Shown here piece after piece: positions 39,940-50,800 of a stretch of DNA of 64,000 bases. Origin of the DNA: Aurantiochytrium sp. KH105 (lineage: Eukaryota > Sar > Bigyra > Thraustochytrida > Thraustochytriidae); contig BGKB01000011.1 of the NCBI GenBank assembly GCA_003116975.1, positions 496,001 through 560,000 of the forward strand, given 5' to 3'. Within the stretch, counting starts at the first letter, position 1; each line of letters begins with the position of its first letter. Position numbers and translations under genes: made by a program. Below the pieces are notes generated by a model. That model did no database searches, was not told where the DNA came from, and saw only the letters and a list, made by a program, of their open reading frames with translations.

Positions 39940-40935
39940 ATGGTGAAAGGAGAAGACGCCGATGTGGCCCTGTCGCCTGCAGCGCGACTGCAAAAAGCCC
40001 TACAGGCCCACCTGGGAACGGGCTCCGAAGGTGCAGACGGCAAGGGTCCAGGAGTCATGCTCGTCCCAGCCTCGTACGATGCCCTGAGTGCCAAGCTCGT
40101 GGAAAAGGCTGGCTTCGAGGCCGTCTTCAGCGCAGGCTTTGCTGCCGCAGCCAGCAGAGGCATGCCTGATACAGGCCTCATTTCCTTTCATGAAATGCTC
40201 CAGGCACACGACACAGTTTGCGAAGCCGTATCGCCCGGGTACCCCGTCATTGCCGATGGCGATGACGGATATGGTAATGCTATGAACGTGCAAAGGACCG
40301 TCAAAGCATTCCACAAGGCCGGTGTCGCAATGGTTATGCTCGAAGATCAGGTCGCCCCGAAACAATGCGGCCACACCGATGGCAAGCAGGTTCTCTCGCG
40401 CGAAGAATCCGTCAACAAAATCCGCGCCGCCGCTGATGCACGCGACGCCTTGCGCCGGGAGCGTCGTCTGCCCGCGAACGACCCAGGAATCCTCATCTTG
40501 GCGCGTACGGATGCACGCGCCACGCATGGTCTTGACGAAGCAATTGCACGTTGCCAGGCCTTTCTCGAAGCTGGCGCAGACGCCACTTTTCTTGAGGCCC
40601 CACACTCTGAGGAGGAAATGCGCCAGTATTGTGAGCAGGTCGATGGAATCAAGATGGCCAACATGCTTGCACGCGGCAAGACGCCTCGGCTCACAGGGCG
40701 CAAGCTGCGCTCGATGGGATATACCTTTGCAGCCTATCCCTTTGACGTACTGCTGGCCGCCAAGGAGGCCGTGAAGGCACGCCTTGCCGAGATGCACGAT
40801 CAAGATGCCGCACCGGAGCCTCTTGACGCCGAGGCTGTCGAGGAACTTTGGCATCTCACGGGTTTTCGCCGTTACGAGCAAGAGGAAAAGAATTATGCGT
40901 GCAAGGAGGCCAAGCGCGCCAGACTTGCCCAGTAA
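39940..40935 (+). CDS. PEP mutase/isocitrate lyase superfamily enzyme
   Basis: The 331-residue product has the TIM-barrel signatures of this superfamily. VPASYDALSAKLVEKAGFEA is the first strand and helix. DGDDGYG carries the Mg-binding acids, LEDQ follows, and KQCGH is the catalytic loop with the active-site Cys (KKCGH in isocitrate and methylisocitrate lyases). ILARTDA, FLEAP and the segment NMLARGKTPRLTGRKLRSMG complete the barrel. Length and sequence fit the branch that includes methylisocitrate lyase, oxaloacetate hydrolase, dimethylmalate lyase and CPEP phosphonomutase-like proteins rather than full isocitrate lyase. The presence of the Cys suggests a C-C lyase rather than a phosphomutase. 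There is no obvious mitochondrial leader. The first ATG is at 39940. Confidence 0.85.
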   Translation: MVKGEDADVALSPAARLQKALQAHLGTGSEGADGKGPGVMLVPASYDALSAKLVEKAGFEAVFSAGFAAAASRGMPDTGLISFHEMLQAHDTVCEAVSPGYPVIADGDDGYGNAMNVQRTVKAFHKAGVAMVMLEDQVAPKQCGHTDGKQVLSREESVNKIRAAADARDALRRERRLPANDPGILILARTDARATHGLDEAIARCQAFLEAGADATFLEAPHSEEEMRQYCEQVDGIKMANMLARGKTPRLTGRKLRSMGYTFAAYPFDVLLAAKEAVKARLAEMHDQDAAPEPLDAEAVEELWHLTGFRRYEQEEKNYACKEAKRARLAQ

Positions 40936-41175
40936 AGAAATGTAGTGGTCGAGAATGTATCCGGACCGCCCTCGCGTGACAATGGTGGGAACTTACAGAT
41001 ACAGTGAGTCCATTATTAGCCTTAATAAAATTTTTATTGCAACAGTATTTCGTAGGCTGGGTCTGTACCCGGGAGAAAAGAAAGAAAGGAATGAATGAAT
41101 GAATGGATGAATGGGAAGAAGCCGAAAGAACAGAAAAGACCAAGACAGAGAAGGACCAAAAATGAACTTCGATCG
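40936..41175. other. Convergent 3' spacer with (GAAT)n repeat
   Basis: A short spacer between convergent genes. A (GAAT)n run lies at about 41089-41113, and ATAAAATTTTTATTG near 41025-41040 could serve polyadenylation. No gene is seen. Confidence 0.5.
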
Positions 41176-42234
41176 TCAATCAAAAACAGGGGTCTTGGGT
41201 CTGCCGTCGTATGAGTAGTGAAAGCCGTTCTTGAGCCGTGGCGCAATGATCAGAAAACGACAGCGAAGGTCGCTCTCGACGACCATGATGGCCCCTGCAT
41301 TGTCAAATTCTCCGCAATAGTTGGGTGCGCTGAAAAGCGTCACGAGTTGACGGTCCGCAAAAAGCTCGTACCCTGCCTCCACGACCTGGTGTGCACGCAC
41401 CATAAGATCGAACTTGTACTTGCGTAGAAAGCTCTTGAGCACGTCGGCCCCGAAATTATATGAAATCCCGCGGTCGCTCTCTGCCCACCCACGCACATCC
41501 GCGTCGGGGTCGCTCCAGAGGAAATCAATGAGCATCCCACGCGGCGGGATCTGAAGAGGTCGTCTCAAATTCTCAATCTGTGAGAGATCCTCCAGCAACG
41601 GCGACAGCCCCCCGTGAATGCAAAAGACCTTTTCTTCAATCACAGCCGCAATGGGCATGGTTGCGAAAACAGCATTGCAAGCTTCCCAACACTTCATTGT
41701 TAACCTTCTCTTGCATTCAGCAAAGAAACCGTACACCCTGTTGATCGACTCGCTTTCGTGGTTGCCGCGCAAGAGGAAAATGTGGTTGGGAAAGCGCACT
41801 TTAAGGGCAAGAAGGAGCATCATGCATTCAATTCCATTGCGCCCGCGGTCAATGTAGTCGCCTAGGAAAAGATAGCTCTCGTTTGGGGGGTAGCCTCCAA
41901 GCTCGAAGGCGCGCAAAAGATCCACATATTGACCGTGGATATCGCCAACTATCCTGATGGGCGCACGGAGCCGCAATAATGATGGCTGCGATAGCATGGC
42001 CAGCTCGCTCTTGGCCATGAGCCAAAGAGCCTCGGCTTCATCAGTTTCGACTTCGAGATCATCAGATCTGTCAAACTTGAATGAAAGGCATTTTTTGATG
42101 ATCGTTTCTGCTCGCGCGTCTTCTTCGGGAGTCAACTGAAATGTAGGATACTGCTTCTCCCCAGCAGCGGCCCCGGCCCAGCCCTCTCCTTGCGCGTTCG
42201 TCTTCGTCTCTGTGTGAGTGGCTGGTAATGCCAT
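41176..42234 (-). CDS. PP1-type serine/threonine protein phosphatase catalytic subunit
   Basis: The 352-residue protein has all PPP-family metal and phosphate motifs in order: GDIHGQ, GDYIDRG, RGNHE, HGGLS and, near the end, SAPNYCGEFDNAGA. WSDPDADVRGWAESDRGISY and RAHQVVEAGYE follow the PP1 pattern closely, so PP1 is favoured over PP2A or calcineurin. The N-terminal extension of about 75 residues is longer than in canonical PP1. Many positions differ from the nearly invariant PP1 core (for example GRNGIECMM in place of the usual KQSLETI). It may therefore be a divergent PP1-like isoform with altered regulatory-subunit binding. No intron is present. The ATG at 42234 is the first in the frame. 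Confidence 0.9.
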   Translation of the reverse strand: MALPATHTETKTNAQGEGWAGAAAGEKQYPTFQLTPEEDARAETIIKKCLSFKFDRSDDLEVETDEAEALWLMAKSELAMLSQPSLLRLRAPIRIVGDIHGQYVDLLRAFELGGYPPNESYLFLGDYIDRGRNGIECMMLLLALKVRFPNHIFLLRGNHESESINRVYGFFAECKRRLTMKCWEACNAVFATMPIAAVIEEKVFCIHGGLSPLLEDLSQIENLRRPLQIPPRGMLIDFLWSDPDADVRGWAESDRGISYNFGADVLKSFLRKYKFDLMVRAHQVVEAGYELFADRQLVTLFSAPNYCGEFDNAGAIMVVESDLRCRFLIIAPRLKNGFHYSYDGRPKTPVFD

Positions 42235-42966
42235 GATGTTTCCTTAGGTCACGCTGCGACAAGGTGCTGGCCGCGAGCGAGCGAGGAAAATTTGCAAAGA
42301 CTGAGACCACCGGGACCGGAACGGAGACCACAAGCTCTGACACCGGGACGGTGGGGTGGAGTGTAGTGTCAGTGCGAAGAGAATCGGGGCGCACGCTTTC
42401 CTCACGCGCTCCAGGTGTTTGCTGTTTTCTTGCGCATTGACAAACCCTCCCAAAGTGTCTGGCGCCAACCGGTCAGCGAGCAAAGCAAGCAAATGAATTC
42501 CAAGACATAAAGCAGTCTGCCCTGACAGCCTTAGGCAGTGTCTTTTCGTGTCTTGTCTTTTCGTGTCTTGTCTTGACTTGTCTTGTCTTGTCTTGTCTTG
42601 ACTTGTCTTGTTTTTCCTGCGTACCGACGGTGAGTTGTCGACTTTAGTCCATTCCATGATGCATGGCGTGCCTCCGTGAAAAGAAGAGGGCCAGCGAAGC
42701 AAAGGAGCCGTTGGATGTGAACACTTCCTGTCTCTCCAAGAAGGGGCCCTAAAAGGCATATTCCGGATCGTCGAATCGTGAGACTCGCAAACCCCAACCA
42801 AGGTTGGATGCCCGCGAGGCCGCACGCTCCGCATAGTGCCGCGAGCGAGCGGGTGAGCGGGCAGCACCGACACGGGACTGAGCCCGGGTCTCGGTCCTGA
42901 CACACGCTTGCTGGCCTGGCCGGCCGGCCCACGCTCATCCGAGCAGGTTCGCGTCGCTGGCGGAAC
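42235..42966. other. Divergent promoter with (TCTTG)n tract
   Basis: The spacer between the PP1-like gene (minus) and the next plus-strand gene carries a 70-base TGTCTTG/TTTTCG pentamer-like repeat at about 42541-42612. GC-rich promoter-like sequence follows. No gene is supported. Confidence 0.55.
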
Positions 42967-45720
42967 ATGAGGGTCAGCGGACTCGTCCGGAGCCTCGGCG
43001 TCTCCAGGAGGCAGGTACTCCAGGTCGTCGGGCGCAGCCTCGCGAGGCAGCAAAAGGGCCTGCGCTGGTACCACGTGGTGTTGAGCTTGTACATTGGTCT
43101 GCTGTGGAGGTCGACCAAGAGAACCAGCGAAATACACGGCGGCAGGTACTGGCGCAAGTTGCATGAGAGGGGGAATATCTGGCGCACCTTCGTGGCGGCC
43201 CATGTCTCGTTGGGGAGATACATCATCACCAAGGTGAGCCTTGGTATGCTTATTTTGCGTAGCCTCACTGCAGGCGCTACCATTGTTCCTCAGCTTGCTG
43301 CGAGCTTTATGGAAAAGCAGTCTGCAGCATTGCAAGAGAGTTTGCAGACGCGAGTGGAGGGCTTCCTTGACCAACAAATGGACATGGTCGGCGAAAAGTT
43401 CAAAGGACTCGTCAAAGACCCGTATATGCCACTACGCATTCAAAGTACGATCGATGACTTTGTCGATGTTCTTCTCCCCGACATCAAACTGGCGCTTTTT
43501 ACAAAAACAAATGAATATATTCGGTCCTACCGGGCCAAACGGACGCCGCGCCGGCGTCGACCTTCGGAGGCAGCTTTTGCGCGTCGCCGCTCGGGGAGAC
43601 GACTACTCCAAGATGCCAAAGATGATGATGCTGAGGATTCCGCCGAACTTGAAATTGATCAGGTACTCGACTCTCTCATGGAGGATGTTGATGATGACGA
43701 GGAAGAAGACTTCGACGATGTCGATGACTTTGACGATGACGACGATGATGACGAAGATGACGATGACGACCGAGACGGAAAACATATCGAAGCAGACGAG
43801 GATGACGATGACGAGGACGAGGATGACGTGGAGGAAGATGAAGACACCAACTCGGAGACCCTGTCTGAGGTGGATTCGAGCAGCGACGCACCTCGATCCG
43901 AGGGCTTCTCGTTGTCAGCAAAGACAATGCGGAACAGCAGCCCAACGGTGATGACTCGTCGACTCATTGCTCGTCGCGCGGGTCAGGCACGTCGTCTATG
44001 CTGGAGATGGCGTCGCCGCTGGATGCGAAGGAGCAAACGTCGCCAGCGCAACAGCATGTGTTTTGCTCGGCCCAAACGTACGACCATTCGTCGTACAGCA
44101 CGAGGGGCGCGCGCTTGGGTTCTCTACACGTTGGCGCCTTTTGATCGCAGCTTTTGGCGCATGCTGCGCAGTCCATGGTACATTGTCTTGCAGTTTGTTG
44201 GCCTGATTCCTGGTGTAGGCATGTTGTGGTGGTTCTTTGTCTTCATCCTTCATGACAAACGTGACGAGTTTCAGCTCTCGCAATTCATTGTTGGCTTTCA
44301 ATCGGCCAAGTTCTTTTCCCAAGGCTGCCTGAATCTCATTCGCGGGGCCTTTGCGTATTTTTGGTGCGCCAATCGCGAGGTCCCTACTTGTGCAACAGAG
44401 GGCCCCATGATCAAGGAATACTCTGACGCGATCTTTTTTGCGGTGCAGATTGTCATTGTTTGGCTCACATTCTTCATTTTGCCTTACTCGGAACCTTGCC
44501 GCGCAGTCAATGATCCTCGCGACGCCCATCTGCTCGATGAGGCGCGTACAGATCGAAATCAGGCTGCCTTACGCGCCAAGGTGCGTCTTGGTCGCGGCGG
44601 ACGCTTGCGCAATCTGTTTTGGTGGGACACCTTTGCTGTGTGCACAGTTCTTGCGCTCGGCGCCTTGGCTTATTTTGGGCTCGAGCTCCGCGGCTGGCAG
44701 CTACGCGCCACCCTGTATTGGCTCAGCACAATCTACGGCCTCACTGCGATGCCCTTTATTCTCTTCAAGCTGCCGATTATGGGCAACCTCCTCACACCCA
44801 CAAAGGCTACTGGATATACGCGCAAGGGGTACACGGTCCTTCGGGTGATCCCGCCACCGCCTCAGCCGCTCGTGGAATACCACGAACGAGTCAAGGCTCG
44901 CAGCGAGGCCATTGCGCAAGCAACCGGCGTGCGCGGTGCTTCCCGCTTTGATGAGATTGGAAATGCCGACGACGTTGATGATGAGGCCATTGCTGCGCCA
45001 CCTATGCCCCACACAAGCGAGCACGGACACCGGCATAGCCTTTTATCACACTCCTCTTCTTCCTCGTCGCTCTCTGCAACGTCGGCGTCACTGCGTCGCC
45101 GCTGGCAAGAATCTCAGGAGCAAAGACAAAGGCAACAAGAGGAGCAAAGGCAACAAGAGGAGCAAAGGCAACAAGAAGTCGAACGACATAAACAAGACCA
45201 AAAGTACCAAGATGAAGAAGGAAGTGCTGTCATTGGTCACACGCAAAGGAGCCTAGGCAAATCGCGTCTGCTTCCCACGCTTGTTGAGGCAGGGAATCAG
45301 GTCGATCACGCCTTGAGCAAGCTCGCGTCTCCGATATCGAGTAGCTCGGCGAGCACGTTATTGACGCGGTCGCTGAGCCCTGGGCTTTCAAACGAGGATA
45401 GCAGTCATGGAGACCAAGCCGCTTCCTCCTGGCAGTGCGAACAAGATGAGCTCGAGCGTGAAAGCCGAAGACATGGGCGTTTTTTTCTACCGGATAAGTA
45501 TGAGCAGCGCTATGGCGATTACCATCCGGAGGGCCCCGAGGAAGACGATGGCATGAACAGTCCAACAAGTCCTTCCGATTTCGCGCCTGTAGGCATTCAC
45601 GATGTCACCGCGGAGGTGGCTGCGCGAACGACGATGAATCAGGCTAACGCGCAGCTCCTTTTCAATTTGCGTCGGCTTCGGAGTTCGTCTTCTCTTTTCG
45701 AGGATGGGCGATCGGCTTAA
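42967..45720 (+). CDS. Multipass membrane protein with poly-acidic domain, unknown
   Basis: The 917-residue product has five regions. First is a basic N-terminus with a hydrophobic segment (LGMLILRSLTAGATIVPQLA). Second is an amphipathic helical stretch (about 110-200). Third is a highly acidic domain (about 220-305) with long Asp/Glu runs. Fourth is a membrane region with at least four hydrophobic segments (about 402-430, 487-511, 551-575 and 580-606) containing IPGVGMLWWFF, EYSDAIFFAVQIV and FILFKLPIMGNLLTP. Fifth is a long polar tail with a QQEEQR repeat (about 720-745) and Ser-rich patches. I do not recognise a transporter or enzyme family. The acidic domain could buffer calcium or bind basic partners, which is speculation. 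The reading frame is uninterrupted from the first ATG. Confidence 0.75.
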   Translation: MRVSGLVRSLGVSRRQVLQVVGRSLARQQKGLRWYHVVLSLYIGLLWRSTKRTSEIHGGRYWRKLHERGNIWRTFVAAHVSLGRYIITKVSLGMLILRSLTAGATIVPQLAASFMEKQSAALQESLQTRVEGFLDQQMDMVGEKFKGLVKDPYMPLRIQSTIDDFVDVLLPDIKLALFTKTNEYIRSYRAKRTPRRRRPSEAAFARRRSGRRLLQDAKDDDAEDSAELEIDQVLDSLMEDVDDDEEEDFDDVDDFDDDDDDDEDDDDDRDGKHIEADEDDDDEDEDDVEEDEDTNSETLSEVDSSSDAPRSEGFSLSAKTMRNSSPTVMTRRLIARRAGQARRLCWRWRRRWMRRSKRRQRNSMCFARPKRTTIRRTARGARAWVLYTLAPFDRSFWRMLRSPWYIVLQFVGLIPGVGMLWWFFVFILHDKRDEFQLSQFIVGFQSAKFFSQGCLNLIRGAFAYFWCANREVPTCATEGPMIKEYSDAIFFAVQIVIVWLTFFILPYSEPCRAVNDPRDAHLLDEARTDRNQAALRAKVRLGRGGRLRNLFWWDTFAVCTVLALGALAYFGLELRGWQLRATLYWLSTIYGLTAMPFILFKLPIMGNLLTPTKATGYTRKGYTVLRVIPPPPQPLVEYHERVKARSEAIAQATGVRGASRFDEIGNADDVDDEAIAAPPMPHTSEHGHRHSLLSHSSSSSSLSATSASLRRRWQESQEQRQRQQEEQRQQEEQRQQEVERHKQDQKYQDEEGSAVIGHTQRSLGKSRLLPTLVEAGNQVDHALSKLASPISSSSASTLLTRSLSPGLSNEDSSHGDQAASSWQCEQDELERESRRHGRFFLPDKYEQRYGDYHPEGPEEDDGMNSPTSPSDFAPVGIHDVTAEVAARTTMNQANAQLLFNLRRLRSSSSLFEDGRSA

Positions 45721-45967
45721 TGAAAAAGACAAAAGTTGTGAACTACATGTAAAGGTATATTCTATGATGGAAAGGCCCAAAATTGGGTGCATATCCAAAG
45801 GTTGGTCTCGTCCCTCGCGTTTGACTCGACTCGAAGATCTGCGCGTCTGCGAAATCAAGCTGGCAGCTAAAAGGCGTGTCAACGACTTTAACCCCCAGAC
45901 TTGACCAACAAAGCTTTTACAAGCTTTTTTGTCTTCTTTGGGGATCCTCTGGTTCTACTTTTTACAG
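45721..45967. other. Convergent 3' spacer
   Basis: A short spacer between the acidic membrane protein and the SNARE gene. It has no repeat or gene. Confidence 0.5.
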
Positions 45968-47134
45968 TCAGTCCATGGCGTCAAGTAGAAGCAAGAGTCC
46001 CGACGCGATGGCAAAGAACAGAATGACATTTCGGCGAAAATTGGAACTGTGGCTCTTTGCACTGAAAAGCTGCTCGGTTGACATGTCCATAAAAATAGTG
46101 CTTGTCTGCACATCCTTGAAAATATTATCCACGAACTCGCTTTGCTCCACGATCTTGTCATTGAAGAATGAGAGCATTTGCGAGAATTCATTCATTTGCG
46201 TTTCAGCCTTTTTCACGGCTTCCAGCTCGCTGTCGAGCCGAGACTGCAAGGCTGTTTGTTCTGATTCCAGAGCTTGCATCAGGGCTTGATCGTGTGCCTG
46301 TTCCATCACATCCTCATGATCGCTCGCGTCCGCGACATCGAGGCCTAAGGCCGCACGGCTGTCATGTCGTGCCGTGTCTACATCGTGTGCCGGATTTACC
46401 TCGGGGCTCCTGCGATCCTGATCCTCCTGTGGCTCCTCCTCGATAACGCGCTTACGGCGACGATGGCGCAGAGCACGGTTCTGTGCATTGTACATTTTCA
46501 TGTCAAGGTCATCATCAGCATCTGGATCGAAGGAAGTGCTCTGCTGTGCCTCTTTAACGAGACGAGCGATTCGCGCTTCGCCCTGTTCGCGAGCATGTGT
46601 TTTGTGTGCGTCACTGCCGTCATCTGCCACAGACACGTAGAGCGCTGTGCGCGACGATGTGGTATGTCGCAGGCGAAGCAGCTGGAGCTCGCCAGAGGCT
46701 TTGGTGATATTTTGAAGAATCTCGTACAAACGGTGCACAGCTGCTTGCTGGTGCGCAAGCGCGGAGTCCGGTCTCGCTGCGCCCATGGCCTGGACGGCAT
46801 CCCGCAGGGCGTCCACCTTGGCACGTTCGTCGCCAACGACACTTGCGAGTCTGGCGTCAAAGGCGTCCCGTTCACGATCAGTGAGCCCTCGGGCCGAGGC
46901 GGACGACGTGGAGTACGTAAACGTCGCGTATGCTTCCGCTACCTGCGCAATGGTCTCCTGCGCGCCGACGAGCTTGCGAAGTGACTCGAGCGAGTCCGCA
47001 GCAAAGGATCGTCGGCCTGTGCCGGGAGCATCTTGACCCTGGCTTGTTGCCTCGGGCGGCCTTCGTGCCGCGCGTCGCTGTAGTGCTGTCTCGGCGCGGT
47101 CTACCGCCGCCCAAAAGGTTTCCGTGACATCCAT
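45968..47134 (-). CDS. Syntaxin-18/Ufe1-like Qa-SNARE
   Basis: The 388-residue product has an N-terminal helical region and an Asp/Glu- and Arg-rich linker (about 195-275, including HRRRKRVIEEEPQEDQDRR). A SNARE heptad segment follows (about 285-350, LESEQTALQSRLDSELEAV to FSAKSHSS), with a glutamine at the expected zero layer in the IVEQSEFVDNIFKDV region. It closes with a tail anchor (NVILFFAIASGLLLLLDAMD). The ending LLLLDAMD matches the LLFLDWYD type of syntaxin 18, the ER Qa-SNARE for retrograde Golgi-to-ER fusion. It would be tail-anchored in the ER. The first ATG is used and no intron is seen. Confidence 0.75.
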   Translation of the reverse strand: MDVTETFWAAVDRAETALQRRAARRPPEATSQGQDAPGTGRRSFAADSLESLRKLVGAQETIAQVAEAYATFTYSTSSASARGLTDRERDAFDARLASVVGDERAKVDALRDAVQAMGAARPDSALAHQQAAVHRLYEILQNITKASGELQLLRLRHTTSSRTALYVSVADDGSDAHKTHAREQGEARIARLVKEAQQSTSFDPDADDDLDMKMYNAQNRALRHRRRKRVIEEEPQEDQDRRSPEVNPAHDVDTARHDSRAALGLDVADASDHEDVMEQAHDQALMQALESEQTALQSRLDSELEAVKKAETQMNEFSQMLSFFNDKIVEQSEFVDNIFKDVQTSTIFMDMSTEQLFSAKSHSSNFRRNVILFFAIASGLLLLLDAMD

Positions 47135-47840
47135 GGGTACGACCCGCGTCCCTCGCGCAATGCTCGCACGACTTTATGTTATGTTATGATCATCATGCCA
47201 TGGTGAAGTGAATGAAAATAGCAACGCCACGTTGCTACAGGCTAGGCCTAGGCATACCTATATCTTGCCTCTTTTGCGCCACCGCGACGGACAAAGAAAA
47301 GGAAAAAAAGGAGGTATTCTAGTCGTCAGAATCAGAATCTATCTAGACATAGGCTCGAGGTCTAAGCCGAAGAGTGTAGTAGTTGTGATGTAGTTTCCAG
47401 TCGCGAAGGAAAAGTTCGATTTTGGTCCAAGAAGAACTTTGCATTTTCCTCCTCTTTGTTTCCCAACCATAAATGACACCTTGGTCGGAAAATGGTGTTG
47501 TTGTCGCTCTTGTTGTTCTGGTACTTCTTTATTTTTTTATTTAGGCCTGGAACTTCTCAAAAGATACTGTAAAAACGATCATGTGCTTTACTAGGATGCA
47601 AGTCTCCACTCTATCTACTCTCCAGCCTTCAGGTGCCCCGATGATGAGATCTCGCAGTATGCAAAGGCATTCCAGAGAAAAAATCTCAGCGACTCGCCTT
47701 GGCAACGCAAAAGAAAGAAATCAAAATCCTGCCGTGATCATACGTACTACTACTACATCAGACGCTGGACAAGAGCTCGAAAAGGAGATGAATGAAATCA
47801 GAAAGTCAGTCAGTTGTTGACAGGAAGGAAGGAGGAAAAA
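47135..47840. other. Intergenic region between SNARE and LRR-PP2C genes
   Basis: This region is AT-richer than average, with GTTGTTGTCGCTCTTGTTGTT at about 47490-47515. It also has a short ACTACTACTAC run and AAAGGAAGG-type purine sequence near the end of the PP2C gene. No gene is supported. Confidence 0.5.
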
Positions 47841-50800
47841 TCAGTCAGTCGCGACGGACGTTGCAGAGCGGCCGTGCGACGCAGCAGAAGAAGAAAGAAG
47901 GTCGAAGCGGACACAAACAACGGAAATGTTATCCGCAGAACCGCGGCGAAACGCGAGAGTACGGATCTTGTGCGCCGCGCGCGCCGGGTCGGAAACATAC
48001 TTGAGAGTGAGTGCGACGTCTGAGGCATCGAGGACATCCCATACGCCGTCGCAGCCGAGGACGAGCCAGGCGTAGCGCGCTGCGTCAAATGCTGGTAGGG
48101 CGGGCAACCAGTCAAAATGGTGCACCGCAAAGGTTGGCTCCGAAGACACAATTGGACTGTACTCAATGTCGCCAAGGGCGCGCGATACGGCGAGCATGCC
48201 GCAGACGCGGCCTTTATTCGACACAAATCCGCCGCTTTCGTCAATGCGCTGGAGCTCCTCGGCGTCTAGAGGCTTAATGACGCGCCCGAGCTGACGCGTC
48301 GACTGATCGGGCCCCACGAGGAGCGCACGCGAATCGCCAAGATTTGCAACGTAGAGATCACTCCCGGAAACGTACGCGATGACGGCGCAGCTGCCATTCA
48401 TAATGTTCAGGTACCTGCACTTGGCTTGAACCCCACGAAAGGCTCGAGCCATGCACATGGTGACAGTAGCGTCGCGATTCGCAGCCTCATGCGCATCGAG
48501 AGCGGCTGCAAGTTCGTTCTGTAGTACTTCGGGAAGCCAGCGCTGGGCAAATTTGGCACATTCTACGCCACCGTGGCCATCAAAGATACCAAAAAGAAAG
48601 TCCGACTGCCGGGCCCCAAAGTTCTCACGCAAAAGGGTGACGTCTTCCATGGTCGCGCGCCGCCCGCGTGTTTCGGCAAAACCAAAATTGAGTCGAGAGG
48701 AATCGGCAAACATGAGTTGGCCCGGTTCTCCGGCAAATGGAGCAGGGGCTGGAGATACCGATCCCGTGAGGGCCGCAGCAAGCATGCTTGCCTTATCGCT
48801 TTGCTGGTCAGGACGCATCCAGCCAAAGCTCTTATTGGAGTCATCCGAAGAACTCCGTTTGCCAAAGGTGGCCATGGCGTGAGAGCTGTGCCCGCCTCCG
48901 CCACCGCCTCCGCTCGACATATCCTGCGTTGGTGTCGACGTGGTATCGCCGCCGACAACGTCGCCAGCGACGCTACTGCTTCCGCTCATCAAGGGTCTTG
49001 CCCGGTTGGCACCGACGAACGAGCCATAATCATACTCTTCACTTTCGTCATCGTCGCCGCCGCCGTTGTCCTGGTGATGATGTTGTGCGTCGCCTCCAGC
49101 GCCGTTGCCAGAGGACTGTATCGTGCTGGCCTCGGCGGCGGTGTCGGTTTTCTTGCGTGAATTTAAAGAGGCCGCGGATCCAATGGCACGGAGAAACACT
49201 TGGCTGCGTGAGGCAGGTTTCTTCTCTGCGCCATTGACTCCGCCAGGAATTCCATTTCGCGATCCCTGCGAGCCCGATCCCGGAAGCGCGAGCGTGGCAA
49301 AGAAGTCATCGAGAACGGCAGCCGCGACATTGTTACGCTCGAGATATTTTTGGATGCGAATGGTGCTCTCCTCGGCGGACCAGCCCTGAGAGGCGATTTC
49401 GGCTTCGCTCCCATTTGGGGTGCCGACGCCTGCGCCGCCGTTGCTGTTGGAGCTGTTTGCGCTGCTATCACTTATTCTTCGGTGTAGCCGCTGCACGCGG
49501 ATGGCGTGAGACGGGCCACCGTTACCCTCAATATTGAGTTTACGCATCCGGTGGTTGCAAGCGAGTGCGTGCGCAAGACCCTCTAGCGCACGATCGTTGA
49601 GGCTGTTATGCGACAAATCAAGGTCCTCGACCACATTGGAACACAGCAAGAGACGGTTGCTAAGGGAATGAGCGCACTCCTCATCGATGTTGGTGTTGCT
49701 GAGATTGAGAGTCGTCAGGGTATGGTTCTTTCGCATGTACTTGAGAATATTGCGCACACCGCGCTTGCCAAGAACATTATGTGAAAGATCGAGAGAGACA
49801 AGCGTGCAATTTTGGCGCAAGCCTTCACCGATGATCATCACGGCCCGGTGGGTCACGCCGCAGTCTGAAAGAGAAAGCGCGCGAATATCGCATCCGTCAT
49901 GAACGAGATGTGCGATGGCAACTGAGCCGTGTTCGCCAATAATAGCCCGTTGCTGCCGAAAGTCGAGATCAATACTCGACTTGTCCTGGCGATGCGCCTC
50001 TTGCCATCCTTGCTCAATTTTGCTGACTACCAACCGGTCGAACTCGGGACTCAAGGCGGCTGCGTCGTTTTCTTGGCCACGTCGCGCGTCTTCAATGGCC
50101 AGTCTCTTAGCCTTGTTGAAAAACATGACCATGGACGCCTTTGCTCGATCGACTTCGGAAAAAACACCTCCGGGCCCCGGGCCAGAGGCTCCGGGTCCAA
50201 GGTCGCTGGCGCGACCATGGCAAGCGCCCATACTCTGGAGATTTAACGCCTCGAGCTCTTCCTCGTCGACTGTGCGTAGAGAGAGCCTGTTTGCGCGGTA
50301 CGCCTGTGGTGTAGCGAGACCGAACTGGTCAATAGGTGACCGAGAGCCTTGCTCGAATGGTGCAACCTCTAGAAAGAGCTCGCCGTTGAAGCCAATTGGC
50401 TCGGTGTCAATGGAGAGCTCTGGGTCGACAGCGTCAGCGTCAAGTGTCACGTCGGACGGGTTGGTATCGTTGCCGTTGGCTCGGCGAGGTCCTTGAAGAG
50501 ACGCGCCCGCTTCCTCCCTCACGGGCGCAGACTGTGCGCGCTGGGGAAAGCGGAACCTGCTCGTAAATCTATATTGATTCTGTGGTTCCTGTCTTCGCGA
50601 AGATTGTGCTTGTGCTTGCGTTGTGTTGTCTATATGTCGTTGATGTCTCGAGAGGATGGGCGCGGTGGACAGACCTGGATCACTTCCGCCACCCCCGCTG
50701 ACGGTGGTAGCCGAGGAGGATGTTCGGGTGTTTGGAAGGCGGTTTTGCGTGGAGAATGTGTTTGCCGAGGCGTTCGTGTCAGTCTGGTCGCCTGGATCTG

